64,000 nucleotides of DNA from Ctena decussata (lineage: Eukaryota; Mollusca; Bivalvia; Lucinida; Lucinidae), in the NCBI GenBank assembly GCA_963989385.1, contig OZ022503.1, positions 51,954,858-52,018,857 on the forward strand. Reading direction: 5' to 3'. The position numbers were made by a program, and so were the translations under genes. Of this stretch, positions 35,738 to 49,958 are shown in pieces (position 1 is the first letter of the stretch; each line of letters begins with the position of its first letter). The notes under the pieces were generated by a model, which was not told the DNA's origin, searched no databases, and saw nothing but the letters and a program-made list of their open reading frames with translations.

Positions 35738-38406
35738 CATGCGACGAGAAGAATCAGCCCAGTCTGTGGTAACATTTATGCGTTCACAACATGTATAAAC
35801 AATCTTATGCATCATATACTGGAGCGCCGTAAAGTGTGAGAAAGGAATTGACACTAATCGGACTGCATTCGCTTTTACCAAGATGGGGTGAAACCTTGCA
35901 TATACCTCGTGTCGTGATAAAACCAATCCTATGTTATACGCGTGTCTAGACTGGATGCATGCGCAATCAGAACAGGGTAGACTACACATGAGCGTAGACA
36001 TATCTTGGCACTTCCTGGTTGCGAATACATATTTTGCTTCAAACATTATGGGCTGCACGCACATTTTTCCTTGCGGAGGCCATTTTAAGTCATGTCGTGA
36101 TAAAATCAGCCTTATCATACATGCAAAACACATATGTCCAGACTAGTCTGTGCACTAGCACAAACAGAACTGGGTAGGTGCACTAAGTATGCCTTCTGGG
36201 AATCAAACAGTGCACTGCACTTACTCCGACAGATTACACAGTTGCATAGACTTATCTTGGTACCCAAGTTTGCGTACAGCGTCAAACATATTTTGCCCGC
36301 ACAAGGCTCATAACTTTCAACACAAGGGATGAGCATAAAATGCACGTGCAAATATGACCGACCATTGATTGTCTTGATTATAAGAGCCATACCCTTGGAA
36401 AATTGCCACATGTGACGAGAAGAATCAGCCCAGTCTGTGGTAACAGTTATGCGTTCACAACATATGTATAAACAATCTTGAGTATCATACACTGGAGCGC
36501 CGTAAAGTGTGCTAAAGGAATTGACACTAATCGGACTGCATTCGCTTTAACCAAGATGGGGTGAAACACATTTTTCCTTGCGCATACCTCGTGTCGTGAT
36601 AAAACCAGTCCTATGTCATACGCAAAACACGCGTGTCTAGACTGGATGCATGCGCAATTAGAACAGGGTAGACTACACATTGGGTAGACATATCTTGGTA
36701 CTGCCTGGTTACGTATACATACACATTTCCCCACAAAAACATTATGGGCTGAACACTCATTTTTCCTTGCGCAGGCCGTTTGAGTCTTGTCGTGATAAAA
36801 TCAGCCTGATGATGTATGCAAAACACCTAAGTCCAGACTAGTCTGTGCACTAGCACAATCAGAACAGGGTAGGCGCAATAAGTATGCCTTCTGGGAACCA
36901 AACAGTGCACTGCACTTACTCTGACAGACTGCGCAGTTGCATAGACTTATCTTGGTACCCACTTTTTGCGCATAGCCGCAAACATATTTTGCTCGGACAA
37001 GGTTCATAACGTTCAACAAAAGAGATGAGCCTAAAATGCACGTGCAAATATTACCGACCCTTGATTATCAATGATGTAACCCAAGAGCTGTTAGATTAAC
37101 AAACAATTGCCGCAGTAATCCTAAATTTTGGGATAGATGTATCTGAGAAATCAGTTTAGAATCAGATCAAGATGTGCAATGCGTCATATCCTATCAGTAT
37201 TTTTGACACTCTATCGGCTAGTATAAGCACCTGTTCAAATTTTAGAATAATTACAGTAATTTACAGGTGTCCCAATAGAGAGGGAAAATTAAACCGATGC
37301 AAACTGTTTGAACAGCATTACAGTACGCCCAGCAGGCACAAGACGTCGTAATGATGTCGAAATGGTGTCACTGTGACGCCCCCATGCCGTATCGACGTCA
37401 ATACTACGTCAGTCCGACGTCTTGTAACTGCTGGGCAGTAAAGTATATCCCAGCGGGCGCATGACGTCAGAATGACGTCGATATGTTGTAATCTGGTTGC
37501 GTCGACGTCAATGCGACGTCATTATAACGCTGTGTGCCAGCTGGGTAGTATGAATCAATGTGCAGATCTGATCCATCTCTTTGGGCTTTCCATTAGGTAT
37601 CAGAAAAAAATAATGAAATTAGAAGTCTGTCCACAGTCACAACTGAGTATTCTATGTCCACGTTTCATTAGCATCGATCTTCAGACGAAGAAAGCAATTC
37701 GATAGGGAAAAGAAATGATGCCAAAATTTGTACATTTTGCCAAATTCTACATTTCGATCATACAAAACTAAAATTGACAAGAAAGAATTCATAACTGCCT
37801 TTTTAATTTATTTATTATTTTTTATTTGTTTTAATTATTGCAGAACTTAAATGTACAGATAATTAGTTGTGTCTGCGTGTGTGTTTTACTGCTCAAATTT
37901 TAGTATGTGCTACATAGAAATTTTGGCATGCATTTATTATTCTAACGGACCACTAGGGTTTAGCTCCCATAAAGTGCGGGTCACTATGGTGCTTATATGG
38001 GTTCCATCTGTTTGTGCGACTCCACTTTGGTTGAAGGTATATCATTGTAGAGTCCGGATGCGCTTAAACAGGCGCACAGGCTGCGACCTTGTACCCATGC
38101 CCCTGTGCTTGCGCCACGTCTATGTTGTAGAGACAGGCCGCAGTAAAAGTATCAAGGACGCAGTAGACAGACAGTAGACACTTCATTGGACAGTAAGTAG
38201 TATACAGAAAACCGCGAACAGCATGCACTTCTTTTCAGCATGCTCCAAAAGGAAGAGCGAGTAGACAGCGCACAGTAGTCGGTAAACGGTAGACTTTAAC
38301 GTAGAAAGAAACGTATTTTCCTTCGCACAGCTTAAAATACATGTATGGGGGGATATAAAAGAAAAAATAATAAAACTAGAAAATAAATAAAGAAAAGCAG
38401 GCAAAA

Positions 38407-38524
38407 GTCTGCAACTCCCGGTATTCCCAGACGATTACCCATCCAAATACTTACCGGGTTCGACGTTGCTTAACTTCGGTGATCGGACGAGAATTGGTGT
38501 TTTCAAGGTCATATGGCGGTAGAC
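38407..38524 (-). rRNA. 5S rRNA-like segment, copy 11
   Basis: Reads identical to copy 1, with its TTTT terminator at 38403-38406. Confidence 0.77.
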
Positions 38525-39145
38525 AACAAAGTACCGATTTTTAACATTTCCAAAGTCTACTTTTGAGAGTTTGAGATAAGTAGAATAGTTATAATATCCT
38601 GCAGTTTTTGCCACTGAGACACACATTGCAGGCCTAGTAGAGCAGTGGTATCAGGCTCTGCGCTGTTTGCAGTTCAGTCTCATCAAGACAGCGAACACAA
38701 AATGTTGAATCATCATTGAATCAACGTTGATTCAATGTGATTCAATATTTTGTGATCAGTTGGTGAACTAAAGCAAAGTACCTTCAAGAAGCCTCTTTAT
38801 CACTAAGTAAAAGTTTGCGCCTCATATAATCAGCTATGTCTAAAGTAACATGTAACCGTCAATATCAACGTTAATTCAAGGTCATAGTATTTAACGTGAA
38901 TGACACGCCGTTGTTTCAGCGTTGTGTGTCAGCTGAGCATGAGCTGTTCAGTTCAATTCTCCTAACGACGTTCCCCAAGTGGCACAGCGATACGTAACCA
39001 TAGTTGCACGCACTTGTCGCCGTGTTTGCCGGGAGGCCGGGTGATGGTCTAAATATATATAGTGTTGTTTGCCAAAGTGTTGCTTACTACGCGAAAAGAA
39101 CAAATTCCTTTTTTTGTAATATTACTGCGCATTCTTTAAGAGCTG

Positions 39146-39303
39146 GAGCGGCTGTAGTGTAGTGTATAACACTCCAGACTACCAATCTAGGGGTCGCAAG
39201 ATCGATCCCCCGCTTCTCCGGTCTTTCGGATGAGACTATAAACCGAGGTCCCGTCTCCATATGAACTCGTTGTTGGTGGGACGTTAAACCCGAGTTCACT
39301 CAC
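39146..39303 (+). mobile_element. SINE-1, unit 11
   Basis: Same element with both duplications; upstream the A-box motif is changed to GGCACAGCGAT (near 38990), a change also found in unit 14. Confidence 0.83.
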
Positions 39304-39347
39304 TCTTTAAGAGCTGTACCATCGGAAAAATACCACATGCGACGAGA

Positions 39348-39548
39348 TGATGATGGATGATGACTTGTGATTTTACGTCCTTTTCAACAGTATTTCAGTT
39401 ATATCAGGACGATGGAAGGATGATAATGAAAGGCTGTGTGCAATGGAACCCCGTTTACGGTAGGAAAGATTCTCGCCTCAAGCGGGATTCGAACCCGGTC
39501 CGCTAGATCAGTAGGCCAACGCTTAACCCACAGAGCTACCGGGGCTCA
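39348..39548 (-). mobile_element. SINE-2, unit 11
   Basis: Extended duplication CACATGCGACGAGA as in units 6, 9 and 10. Confidence 0.86.
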
Positions 39549-42219
39549 CATGCGACGAGAAGAATCAGCCCAGTCTGTGGTAACATTTATGCGTTCACAA
39601 CATGTATAAACAATCTTATGCATCATATACTGGAGCGCCGTAAAGTGTGAGAAAGGAATTGACACTAATCGGACTGCATTCGCTTTTACCAAGATGGGGT
39701 GAAACCTTGCATATACCTCGTGTCGTGATAAAACCAATCCTATGTTATACGCGTGTCTAGACTGGATGCATGCGCAATCAGAACAGGGTAGACTACACAT
39801 GAGCGTAGACATATCTTGGCACTTCCTGGTTGCGAATACATATTTTGCTTCAAACATTATGGGCTGCACGCACATTTTTCCTTGCGGAGGCCATTTTAAG
39901 TCATGTCGTGATAAAATCAGCCTTATCATACATGCAAAACACATATGTCCAGACTAGTCTGTGCACTAGCACAAACAGAACTGGGTAGGTGCACTAAGTA
40001 TGCCTTCTGGGAATCAAACAGTGCACTGCACTTACTCCGACAGATTACACAGTTGCATAGACTTATCTTGGTACCCAAGTTTGCGTACAGCGTCAAACAT
40101 ATTTTGCCCGCACAAGGCTCATAACTTTCAACACAAGGGATGAGCATAAAATGCACGTGCAAATATGACCGACCATTGATTGTCTTGATTATAAGAGCCA
40201 TACCCTTGGAAAATTGCCACATGTGACGAGAAGAATCAGCCCAGTCTGTGGTAACAGTTATGCGTTCACAACATATGTATAAACAATCTTGAGTATCATA
40301 CACTGGAGCGCCGTAAAGTGTGCTAAAGGAATTGACACTAATCGGACTGCATTCGCTTTAACCAAGATGGGGTGAAACACATTTTTCCTTGCGCATACCT
40401 CGTGTCGTGATAAAACCAGTCCTATGTCATACGCAAAACACGCGTGTCTAGACTGGATGCATGCGCAATTAGAACAGGGTAGACTACACATTGGGTAGAC
40501 ATATCTTGGTACTGCCTGGTTACGTATACATACACATTTCCCCACAAAAACATTATGGGCTGAACACTCATTTTTCCTTGCGCAGGCCGTTTGAGTCTTG
40601 TCGTGATAAAATCAGCCTGATGATGTATGCAAAACACCTAAGTCCAGACTAGTCTGTGCACTAGCACAATCAGAACAGGGTAGGCGCAATAAGTATGCCT
40701 TCTGGGAACCAAACAGTGCACTGCACTTACTCTGACAGACTGCGCAGTTGCATAGACTTATCTTGGTACCCACTTTTTGCGCATAGCCGCAAACATATTT
40801 TGCTCGGACAAGGTTCATAACGTTCAACAAAAGAGATGAGCCTAAAATGCACGTGCAAATATTACCGACCCTTGATTATCAATGATGTAACCCAAGAGCT
40901 GTTAGATTAACAAACAATTGCCGCAGTAATCCTAAATTTTGGGATAGATGTATCTGAGAAATCAGTTTAGAATCAGATCAAGATGTGCAATGCGTCATAT
41001 CCTATCAGTATTTTTGACACTCTATCGGCTAGTATAAGCACCTGTTCAAATTTTAGAATAATTACAGTAATTTACAGGTGTCCCAATAGAGAGGGAAAAT
41101 TAAACCGATGCAAACTGTTTGAACAGCATTACAGTACGCCCAGCAGGCACATGACGTCGTAATGATGTCGAAATGGTGTCACTGTGACGCCCCCATGCCG
41201 TATCGACGTCAATACTACGTCAGTCCGACGTCTTGTAACTGCTGGGCAGTAAAGTATATCCCAGCGGGCGCATGACGTCAGAATGACGTCGATATGTTGT
41301 AATCTGGTTGCGTCGACGTCAATGCGACGTCATTATAACGCTGTGTGCCAGCTGGGTAGTATGAATCAATGTGCAGATCTGATCCATCTCTTTGGGCTTT
41401 CCATTAGGTATCAGAAAAAAATAATGAAATTAGAAGTCTGTCCACAGTCACAACTGAGTATTCTATGTCCACGTTTCATTAGCATCGATCTTCAGACGAA
41501 GAAAGCAATTCGATAGGGAAAAGAAATGATGCCAAAATTTGTACATTTTGCCAAATTCTACATTTCGATCATACAAAACTAAAATTGACAAGAAAGAATT
41601 CATAACTGCCTTTTTAATTTATTTATTATTTTTTATTTGTTTTAAATATTGCAGAACTTAAATGTACAGATAATTAGTTGTGTCTGCGTGTGTGTTTTAC
41701 TGCTCAAATTTTAGTATGTGCTACATAGAAATTTTGGCATGCATTTATTATTCTAACGGACCACTAGGGTTTAGCTCCCATAAAGTGCGGGTCACTATGG
41801 TGCTTATATGGGTTCCATCTGTTTGTGCGACTCCACTTTGGTTGAAGGTATATCATTGTAGAGTCCGGATGCGCTTAAACAGGCGCACAGGCTGCGACCT
41901 TTTGTACCCATGCCCCTGTGCTTGCGCCACGTCTATGTTGTAGAGACAGGCCGCAGTAAAAGTATCAAGGACGCAGTAGACAGACGGTAGACACTTCATT
42001 GGACAGTAAGTAGTATACAGAAAACCGCGAACAGCATGCACTTCTTTTCAGCATGCTCCAAAAGGAAGAGCGAGTAGACAGCGCACAGTAGTCGGTAAAC
42101 GGTAGACTTTTACGTAGAAAGAAACGTATTTTCCTTCGCACAGCTTAAAATACATGTATGGGGGGATATAAAAGAAAAAATAATAAAACTAGAAAATAAA
42201 TAAAGAAAAGCAGGCAAAA

Positions 42220-42337
42220 GTCTGCAACTCCCGGTATTCCCAGACGATTACCCATCCAAATACTTACCGGGTTCGACGTTGCTTAACTTCGGTGATCGGA
42301 CGAGAATTGGTGTTTTCAAGGTCATATGGCGGTAGAC
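42220..42337 (-). rRNA. 5S rRNA-like segment, copy 12
   Basis: Reads identical to copy 1, although the DNA on both sides carries several private changes (for example CAGACGG near 41985 and TTTTACG near 42109). Confidence 0.77.
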
Positions 42338-42957
42338 AACAAAGTACCGATTTTTAACATTTCCAAAGTCTACTTTTGAGAGTTTGAGATAAGTAGAATA
42401 GTTATAATATCCTGCAGTTTTTGCCACTGAGACACACATTGCAGGCCTAGTAGAGCAGTGGTATCAGGCTCTGCGCTGTTTGCAGTTCAGTCTCATCAAG
42501 ACAGCGAACACAAAATGTTGAATCATCATTGAATCAACGTTGATTCAATGTGATTCAATATTTTGTGATCAGTTGGTGAACTAAAGCAAAGTACCTTCAA
42601 GAAGCCTCTTTATCACTAAGTAAAAGTTTGCGCCTCATATAATCAGCTATGTCTAAAGTAACATGTAACCGTCAATATCAACGTTAATTCAAGGTCATAG
42701 TATTTAACGTGAATGACACGCCGTTGTTTCAGCGTTGTGTGTCAGCTGAGCATGAGCTGTTCAGTTCAATTCTCCTAACGACGTTCCCCAAGTGGCACAG
42801 CGGTACGTAACCATAGTTGCACGCACTTGTCGCCGTGTTTGCCGGGAGGCCGGGTGATGGTCAAAATATATATAGTGTTGTTTGCCAAAGTGTTGCTTAC
42901 TACGCGAAAAGAACAAATTCCTTTTTTGTAATATTACTGCGCATTCTTTAAGAGCTG

Positions 42958-43115
42958 GAGCGGCTGTAGTGTAGTGTATAACACTCCAGACTACCAATCT
43001 AGGGGTCGCAAGATCGATCCCCCGCTTCTCCGGTCTTTCGGATGAGACTATAAACCGAGGTCCCGTCTCCATATGAACTCGTTGTTGGTGGGACGTTAAA
43101 CCCGAGTTCACTCAC
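42958..43115 (+). mobile_element. SINE-1, unit 12
   Basis: Same element with both duplications; the upstream T-run is only 6 T and the ATATAT stretch is preceded by GTCAAAA instead of GTCTAAA. Confidence 0.83.
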
Positions 43116-43159
43116 TCTTTAAGAGCTGTACCATCGGAAAAATACCACATGCGACGAGA

Positions 43160-43360
43160 TGATGATGGATGATGACTTGTAATTTTACGTCCTTTTCAAC
43201 AGTATTTCAGTTATATCAGGACGATGGAAGGATGATAATGAAAGGCTGTGTGCAATGGAACCCCGTTTACGGTAGGAAAGATTCTCGCCTCAAGCGGGAT
43301 TCGAACCCGGTCCGCTAGATCAGTAGGCCAACGCTTAACCCACAGAGCTACCGGGGCTCC
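43160..43360 (-). mobile_element. SINE-2, unit 12
   Basis: Private change ACTTGTAATTTTACG (plus strand) instead of ACTTGTGATTTTACG near the 3' body. Confidence 0.86.
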
Positions 43361-46027
43361 CATGCGACGAGAAGAATCAGCCCAGTCTGTGGTAACATTT
43401 ATGCGTTCACAACATGTATAAACAATCTTGAGCATCATATACTGGAGCGCCGTAAAGTGTGAGAAAGGAATTGACACTAATCGGACTGCATTCGCTTTTA
43501 CCAAGATGGGGTGAAACCTTGAATATACCTCGTGTCGTGATAAAAAACCAGTCCTATGTTATACGCGTGTCTAGACTGGATGCATGCGCAATCAGAACAG
43601 GGTAGACTACACATGAGCGTAGACATATCTTGGCACTTCCTGGTTGCGAATACATATTTTGCTTCAAACATTATGGGCTGCACGCACATTTTTCCTTGCG
43701 GAGGCCATTTTAAGTCATGTCGTGATAAAATCAGCCTTATCATACATGCAAAACACATATGTCCAGACTAGTCTGTGCACTAGCACAAACAGAACTGGGT
43801 AGGTGCACTAAGTATGCCTTCTGGGAATCAAACAGTGCACTGCACTTACTCCGACAGATTACACAGTTGCATAGACTTATCTTGGTACCCAAGTTTGCGT
43901 ACAGCGTCAAACATATTTTGCCCGCACAAGGCTCATAACTTTCAACACAAGGGATGAGCATAAAATGCACGTGCAAATATGACCGACCATTGATTGTCTT
44001 GATTATAAGAGCCATACCCTTGGAAAATTGCCACATGTGACGAGAAGAATCAGCCCAGTCTGTGGTAACAGTTATGCGTTCACAACATATGTATAAACAA
44101 TCTTGAGTATCATACACTGGAGCGCCGTAAAGTGTGCTAAAGGAATTGACACTAATCGGACTGCATTCGCTTTAACCAAGATGGGGTGAAACACATTTTT
44201 CCTTGCGCATACCTCGTGTCGTGATAAAACCAGTCCTATGTCATACGCAAAACACGCGTGTCTAGACTGGATGCATGCGCAATTAGAACAGGGTAGACTA
44301 CACATTGGGTAGACATATCTTGGTACTGCCTGGTTACGTATACATACACATTTCCCCACAAAAACATTATGGGCTGAACACTCATTTTTCCTTGCGCAGG
44401 CCGTTTGAGTCTTGTCGTGATAAAATCAGCCTGATGATGTATGCAAAACACCTAAGTCCAGACTAGTCTGTGCACTAGCACAATCAGAACAGGGTAGGCG
44501 CAATAAGTATGCCTTCTGGGAACCAAACAGTGCACTGCACTTACTCTGACAGACTGCGCAGTTGCATAGACTTATCTTGGTACCCACTTTTTGCGCATAG
44601 CCGCGAACATATTTTGCTCGGACAAGGTTCATAACGTTCAACAAAAGAGATGAGCCTAAAATGCACGTGCAAATATTACCGACCCTTGATTATCAATGAT
44701 GTAACCCAAGAGCTGTTAGATTAACAAACAATTGCCGCAGTAATCCTAAATTTTGGGATAGATGTATCTGAGAAATCAGTTTAGAATCAGATCAAGATGT
44801 GCAATGCGTCATATCCTATCAGTATTTTTGACACTCTATCGGCTAGTATAAGCACCTGTTCAAATTTTAGAATAATTACAGTAATTTACAGGTGTCCCAA
44901 TAGAGAGGGAAAATTAAACCGATGCAAACTGTTTGAACAGCATTACAGTACGCCCAGCAGGCACATGACGTCGTAATGATGTCGAAATGGTGTCACTGTG
45001 ACGCCCCCATGCCGTATCGACGTCAATACTACGTCAGTCCGACGTCTTGTAACTGCTGGGCAGTAAAGTATATCCCAGCGGGCGCATGACGTCAGAATGA
45101 CGTCGATATGTTGTAATCTGGTTGCGTCGACGTCAATGCGACGTCATTATAACGCTGTGTGCCAGCTGGGTAGTATGAATCAATGTGCAGATCTGATCCA
45201 TCTCTTTGGGCTTTCCATTAGGTATCAGAAAAAAATAATGAAATTAGAAGTCTGTCCACAGTCACAACTGAGTATTCTATGTCCACGTTTCATTAGCATC
45301 GATCTTCAGACGAAGAAAGCAATTCGATAGGGAAAAGAAATGATGCCAAAATTTGTACATTTTGCCAAATTCTACATTTCGATCATACAAAACTAAAATT
45401 GACAAGAAAGAATTCATAACTGCCTTTTTAATTTATTTATTATTTGTTATTTGTTTTAATTATTGCAGAACTTAAATGTACAGATAATTAGTTGTGTCTG
45501 CGTGTGTGTTTTACTGCTCAAATTTTAGTATGTGCTACATAGAAATTTTGGCATGCATTTATTATTCTAACGGACCACTAGGGTTTAGCTCCCATAAAGT
45601 GCGGGTCACTATGGTGCTTATATGGGTTCCATCTGTTTGTGCGACTCCACTTTGGTTGAAGGTATATCATTGTAGAGTCCGGATGCGCTTAAACAGGCGC
45701 ACAGGCTGCGACCTTGTACCCATGCCCCTGTGCTTGCGCCACGTCTATGTTGTAGAGACAGGCCGCAGTAAAAGTATCAAGGACGCAGTAGACAGACAGT
45801 AGACACTTCATTGGACAGTAAGTAGTATACAGAAAACCGCGAACAGTATGCACTTCTTTCCAGCATGCTCCAAAAGGAAGAGCGAGTAGACAGCGCACAG
45901 TAGTCGGTAAACGGTAGACTTTAACGTAGAAAGAAACGTATTTTCCTTCGCACAGCTTAAAATACATGTATGGGGGGGTATAAAAGAAAAAATAATAAAA
46001 CTAGAAAATAAAGAAAAGCAGGCAAAA

Positions 46028-46145
46028 GTCTGCAACTCCCGGTATTCCCAGACGATTACCCATCCAAATACTTACCGGGTTCGACGTTGCTTAACTTCGG
46101 TGATCGGACGAGAATTGGTGTTTTCAAGGTCATATGGCGGTAGAC
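46028..46145 (-). rRNA. 5S rRNA-like segment, copy 13
   Basis: Reads identical to copy 1. The A-rich stretch just beyond its minus-strand 3' end lacks 4 bp found in other units (AAATAAAG instead of AAATAAATAAAG near 46010). Confidence 0.77.
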
Positions 46146-46766
46146 AACAAAGTACCGATTTTTAACATTTCCAAAGTCTACTTTTGAGAGTTTGAGATAA
46201 GTAGAATAGTTATAATATCCTGCAGTTTTTGCCACTGAGACACACATTGCAGGCCTAGTAGAGCAGTGGTATCAGGCTCTGCGCTGTTTGCAGTTCAGTC
46301 TCATCAAGACAGCGAACACAAAATGTTGAATCATCATTGAATCAACGTTGATTCAATGTGATTCAATATTTTGTGATCAGTTGGTGAACTAAAGCAAAGT
46401 ACCTTCAAGAAGCCTCTTTATCACTAAGTAAAAGTTTGCGCCTCATATAATCAGCTATGTCTAAAGTAACATGTAACCGTCAATATCAACGTTAATTCAA
46501 GGTCATAGTATTTAACGTGAATGACACGCCGTTGTTTCAGCGTTGTGTGTCAGCTGAGCATGAGCTGTTCAGTTCAATTCTCCTAACGACGTTCCCCAAG
46601 TGGCACAGCGGTACGTAACCATAGTTGCACGCACTTGTCGCCGTGTTTGCCGGGAGGCCGGGTGATGGTCTAAATATATATAGTGTTGTTTGCCAAAGTG
46701 TTGCTTACTACGCGAAAAGAACAAATTCCTTTTTTTGTAATATTACTGCGCATTCTTTAAGAGCTG

Positions 46767-46924
46767 GAGCGGCTGTAGTGTAGTGTATAACACTCCAGAC
46801 TACCAATCTAGGGGTCGCAAGATCGATCCCCCGCTTCTCCGGTCTTTCGGATGAGACTATAAACCGAGGTCCCGTCTCCATATGAACTCGTTGTTGGTGG
46901 GACGTTAAACCCGAGTTCACTCAC
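46767..46924 (+). mobile_element. SINE-1, unit 13
   Basis: Same element with both 13-bp duplications intact. Confidence 0.83.
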
Positions 46925-46968
46925 TCTTTAAGAGCTGTACCATCGGAAAAATACCACATGCGACGAGA

Positions 46969-47169
46969 TGATGATGGATGATGACTTGTGATTTTACGTC
47001 CTTTTCAACAGTATTTCAGTTATATCAGGACGATGGAAGGATGATAATGAAAGGCTGTGTGCAATGGAACCCCGTTTACGGTAGGAAAGATTCTCGCCTC
47101 AAGCGGGATTCGAACCCGGTCCGCTAGATCAGTAGGCCAACGCTTAACCCACAGAGCTACCGGGGCTCC
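46969..47169 (-). mobile_element. SINE-2, unit 13
   Basis: Derived A-box GCTCTGTGGG; both 12-bp duplications intact. Confidence 0.86.
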
Positions 47170-49840
47170 CATGCGACGAGAAGAATCAGCCCAGTCTGTG
47201 GTAACATTTATGCGTTCACAACATGTATAAACAATCTTGAGCATCATATACTGGAGCGCCGTAAAGTGTGAGAAAGGAATTGACACTAATCGGACTGCAT
47301 TCGCTTTTACCAAGATGGGGTGAAACCTTGAATATACCTCGTGTCGTGATAAAAAACCAGTCCTATGTTATACGCGTGTCTAGACTGGATGCATGCGCAA
47401 TCAGAACAGGGTAGACTACACATGAGCGTAGACATATCTTGGCACTTCCTGGTTGCGAATACATATTTTGCTTCAAACATTATGGGCTGCACGCACATTT
47501 TTCCTTGCGGAGGCCATTTTAAGTCATGTCGTGATAAAATCAGCCTTATCATACATGCAAAACACATATGTCCAGACTAGTCTGTGCACTAGCACAAACA
47601 GAACTGGGTAGGTGCACTAAGTATGCCTTCTGGGAATCAAACAGTGCACTGCACTTACTCCGACAGATTACACAGTTACATAGACTTATCTTGGTACCCA
47701 AGTTTGCGTACAGCGTCAAACATATTTTGCCCGCACAAGGCTCATAACTTTCAACACAAGGGATGAGCATAAAATGCACGTGCAAATATGACCGACCATT
47801 GATTGTCTTGATTATAAGAGCCATACCCTTGGAAAATTGCCACATGTGACGAGAAGAATCAGCCCAGTCTGTGGTAACAGTTATGCGTTCACAACATATG
47901 TATAAACAATCTTGAGTATCATACACTGGAGCGCCGTAAAGTGTGCTAAAGGAATTGACACTAATCGGACTGCATTCGCTTTAACCAAGATGGGGTGAAA
48001 CACATTTTTCCTTGCGCATACCTCGTGTCGTGATAAAACCAGTCCTATGTCATACGCAAAACACGCGTGTCTAGACTGGATGCATGCGCAATTAGAACAG
48101 GGTAGACTACACATTGGGTAGACATATCTTGGTACTGCCTGGTTACGTATACATACACATTTCCCCACAAAAACATTATGGGCTGAACACTCATTTTTCC
48201 TTGCGCAGGCCGTTTGAGTCTTGTCGTGATAAAATCAGCCTGATGATGTATGCAAAACACCTAAGTCCAGACTAGTCTGTGCACTAGCACAATCAGAACA
48301 AGGTAGGCGCAATAAGTATGCCTTCTGGGAACCAAACAGTGCACTGCACTTACTCTGACAGACTGCGCAGTTGCATAGACTTATCTTGGTACCCACTTTT
48401 TGCGCATAGCCGCAAACATATTTTGCTCGGACAAGGTTCATAACGTTCAACAAAAGAGATGAGCCTAAAATGCACGTGCAAATATTACCGACCCTTGATT
48501 ATCAATGATGTAACCCAAGAGCTGTTAGATTAACAAACAATTGCCGCAGTAATCCTAAATTTTGGGATAGATGTATCTGAGAAATCAGTTTAGAATCAGA
48601 TCAAGATGTGCAATGCGTCATATCCTATCAGTATTTTTGACACTCTATCGGCTAGTATAAGCACCTGTTCAAATTTTAGAATAATTACAGTAATTTACAG
48701 GTGTCCCAATAGAGAGGGAAAATTAAACCGATGCAAACTGTTTGAACAGCATTACAGTACGCCCAGCAGGCACATGACGTCGTAATGATGTCGAAATGGT
48801 GTCACTGTGACGCCCCCATGCCGTATCGACGTCAATACTACGTCAGTCCGACGTCTTGTAACTGCTGGGCAGTAAAGTATATCCCAGCGGGCGCATGACG
48901 TCAGAATGACGTCGATATGTTGTAATCTGGTTGCGTCGACGTCAATGCGACGTCATTATAACGCTGTGTGCCAGCTGGGTAGTATGAATCAATGTGCAGA
49001 TCTGATCCATCTCTTTGGGCTTTCCATTAGGTATCAGAAAAAAATAATGAAATTAGAAGTCTGTCCACAGTCACAACTGAGTATTCTATGTCCACGTTTC
49101 ATTAGCATCGATCTTCAGACGAAGAAAGCAATTCGATAGGGAAAAGAAATGATGCCAAAATTTGTACATTTTGCCAAATTCTACATTTCGATCATACAAA
49201 ACTAAAATTGACAAGAAAGAATTCATAACTGCCTTTTTAATTTATTTATTATTTTTTATTTGTTTTAATTATTGCAGAACTTAAATGTACAGATAATTAG
49301 TTGTGTCTGCGTGTGTGTTTTACTGCTCAAATTTTAGTATGTGCTACATAGAAATTTTGGCATGCATTTATTATTCTAACGGACCACTAGGGTTTAGCTC
49401 CCATAAAGTGCGGGTCACTATGGTGCTTATATGGGTTCCATCTGTTTGTGCGACTCCACTTTGGTTGAAGGTATATCATTGTAGAGTCCGGATGCGCTTA
49501 AACAGGCGCACAGGCTGCGACCTTGTACCCATGCCCCTGTGCTTGCGCCACGTCTATGTTGTAGAGACAGGCCGCAGTAAAAGTATCAAGGACGCAGTAG
49601 ACAGACAGTAGACACTTCATTGGACAGTAAGTAGTATACAGAAAACCGCGAACAGTATGCACTTCTTTCCAGCATGCTCCAAAAGGAAGAGCGAGTAGAC
49701 AGCGCACAGTAGTCGGTAAACGGTAGACTTTAACGTAGAAAGAAACGTATTTTCCTTCGCACAGCTTAAAATACATGTATGGGGGGGTATAAAAGAAAAA
49801 ATAATAAAACTAGAAAATAAATAAAGAAAAGCAGGCAAAA

Positions 49841-49958
49841 GTCTGCAACTCCCGGTATTCCCAGACGATTACCCATCCAAATACTTACCGGGTTCGACGT
49901 TGCTTAACTTCGGTGATCGGACGAGAATTGGTGTTTTCAAGGTCATATGGCGGTAGAC
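49841..49958 (-). rRNA. 5S rRNA-like segment, copy 14
   Basis: Reads identical to copy 1, with its TTTT terminator at 49837-49840. Confidence 0.77.

Larger units (their letters stand above)
34596..38406. repeat. Array unit 10 (3811 bp)
   Basis: Group 6/9/10/11. Private change GGCACAAGACGTCG in MITE-like element 1 (near 37340), removing one TGACGTC motif. MITE-like pair at 37326-37546. Confidence 0.95.
38407..42219. repeat. Array unit 11 (3813 bp)
   Basis: Group 6/9/10/11 around SINE-2, but the hairpin T-arm and CATAGTATTTAACGTGAATG of units 1 and 2 upstream: a recombinant-looking unit. Extra T near 41903 (CCTTTTGTACCC). MITE-like pair at 41137-41357. Confidence 0.95.
42220..46027. repeat. 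Array unit 12 (3808 bp)
   Basis: Shortest unit: 6-T run and a 4-bp loss in the A-rich tract at its end (near 46010). CTTTCCAGCATG and GGGGGGGTATAAAAG at its end are shared with units 13 and 14. MITE-like pair at 44951-45171. Confidence 0.95.
46028..49840. repeat. Array unit 13 (3813 bp)
   Basis: Ends with GAACAGTATGC and GGGGGGGTATAAAAG, as unit 12. Private CAGTTACATAGAC and AACAAGGTAGG in the subrepeats. MITE-like pair at 48760-48980. Confidence 0.95.
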
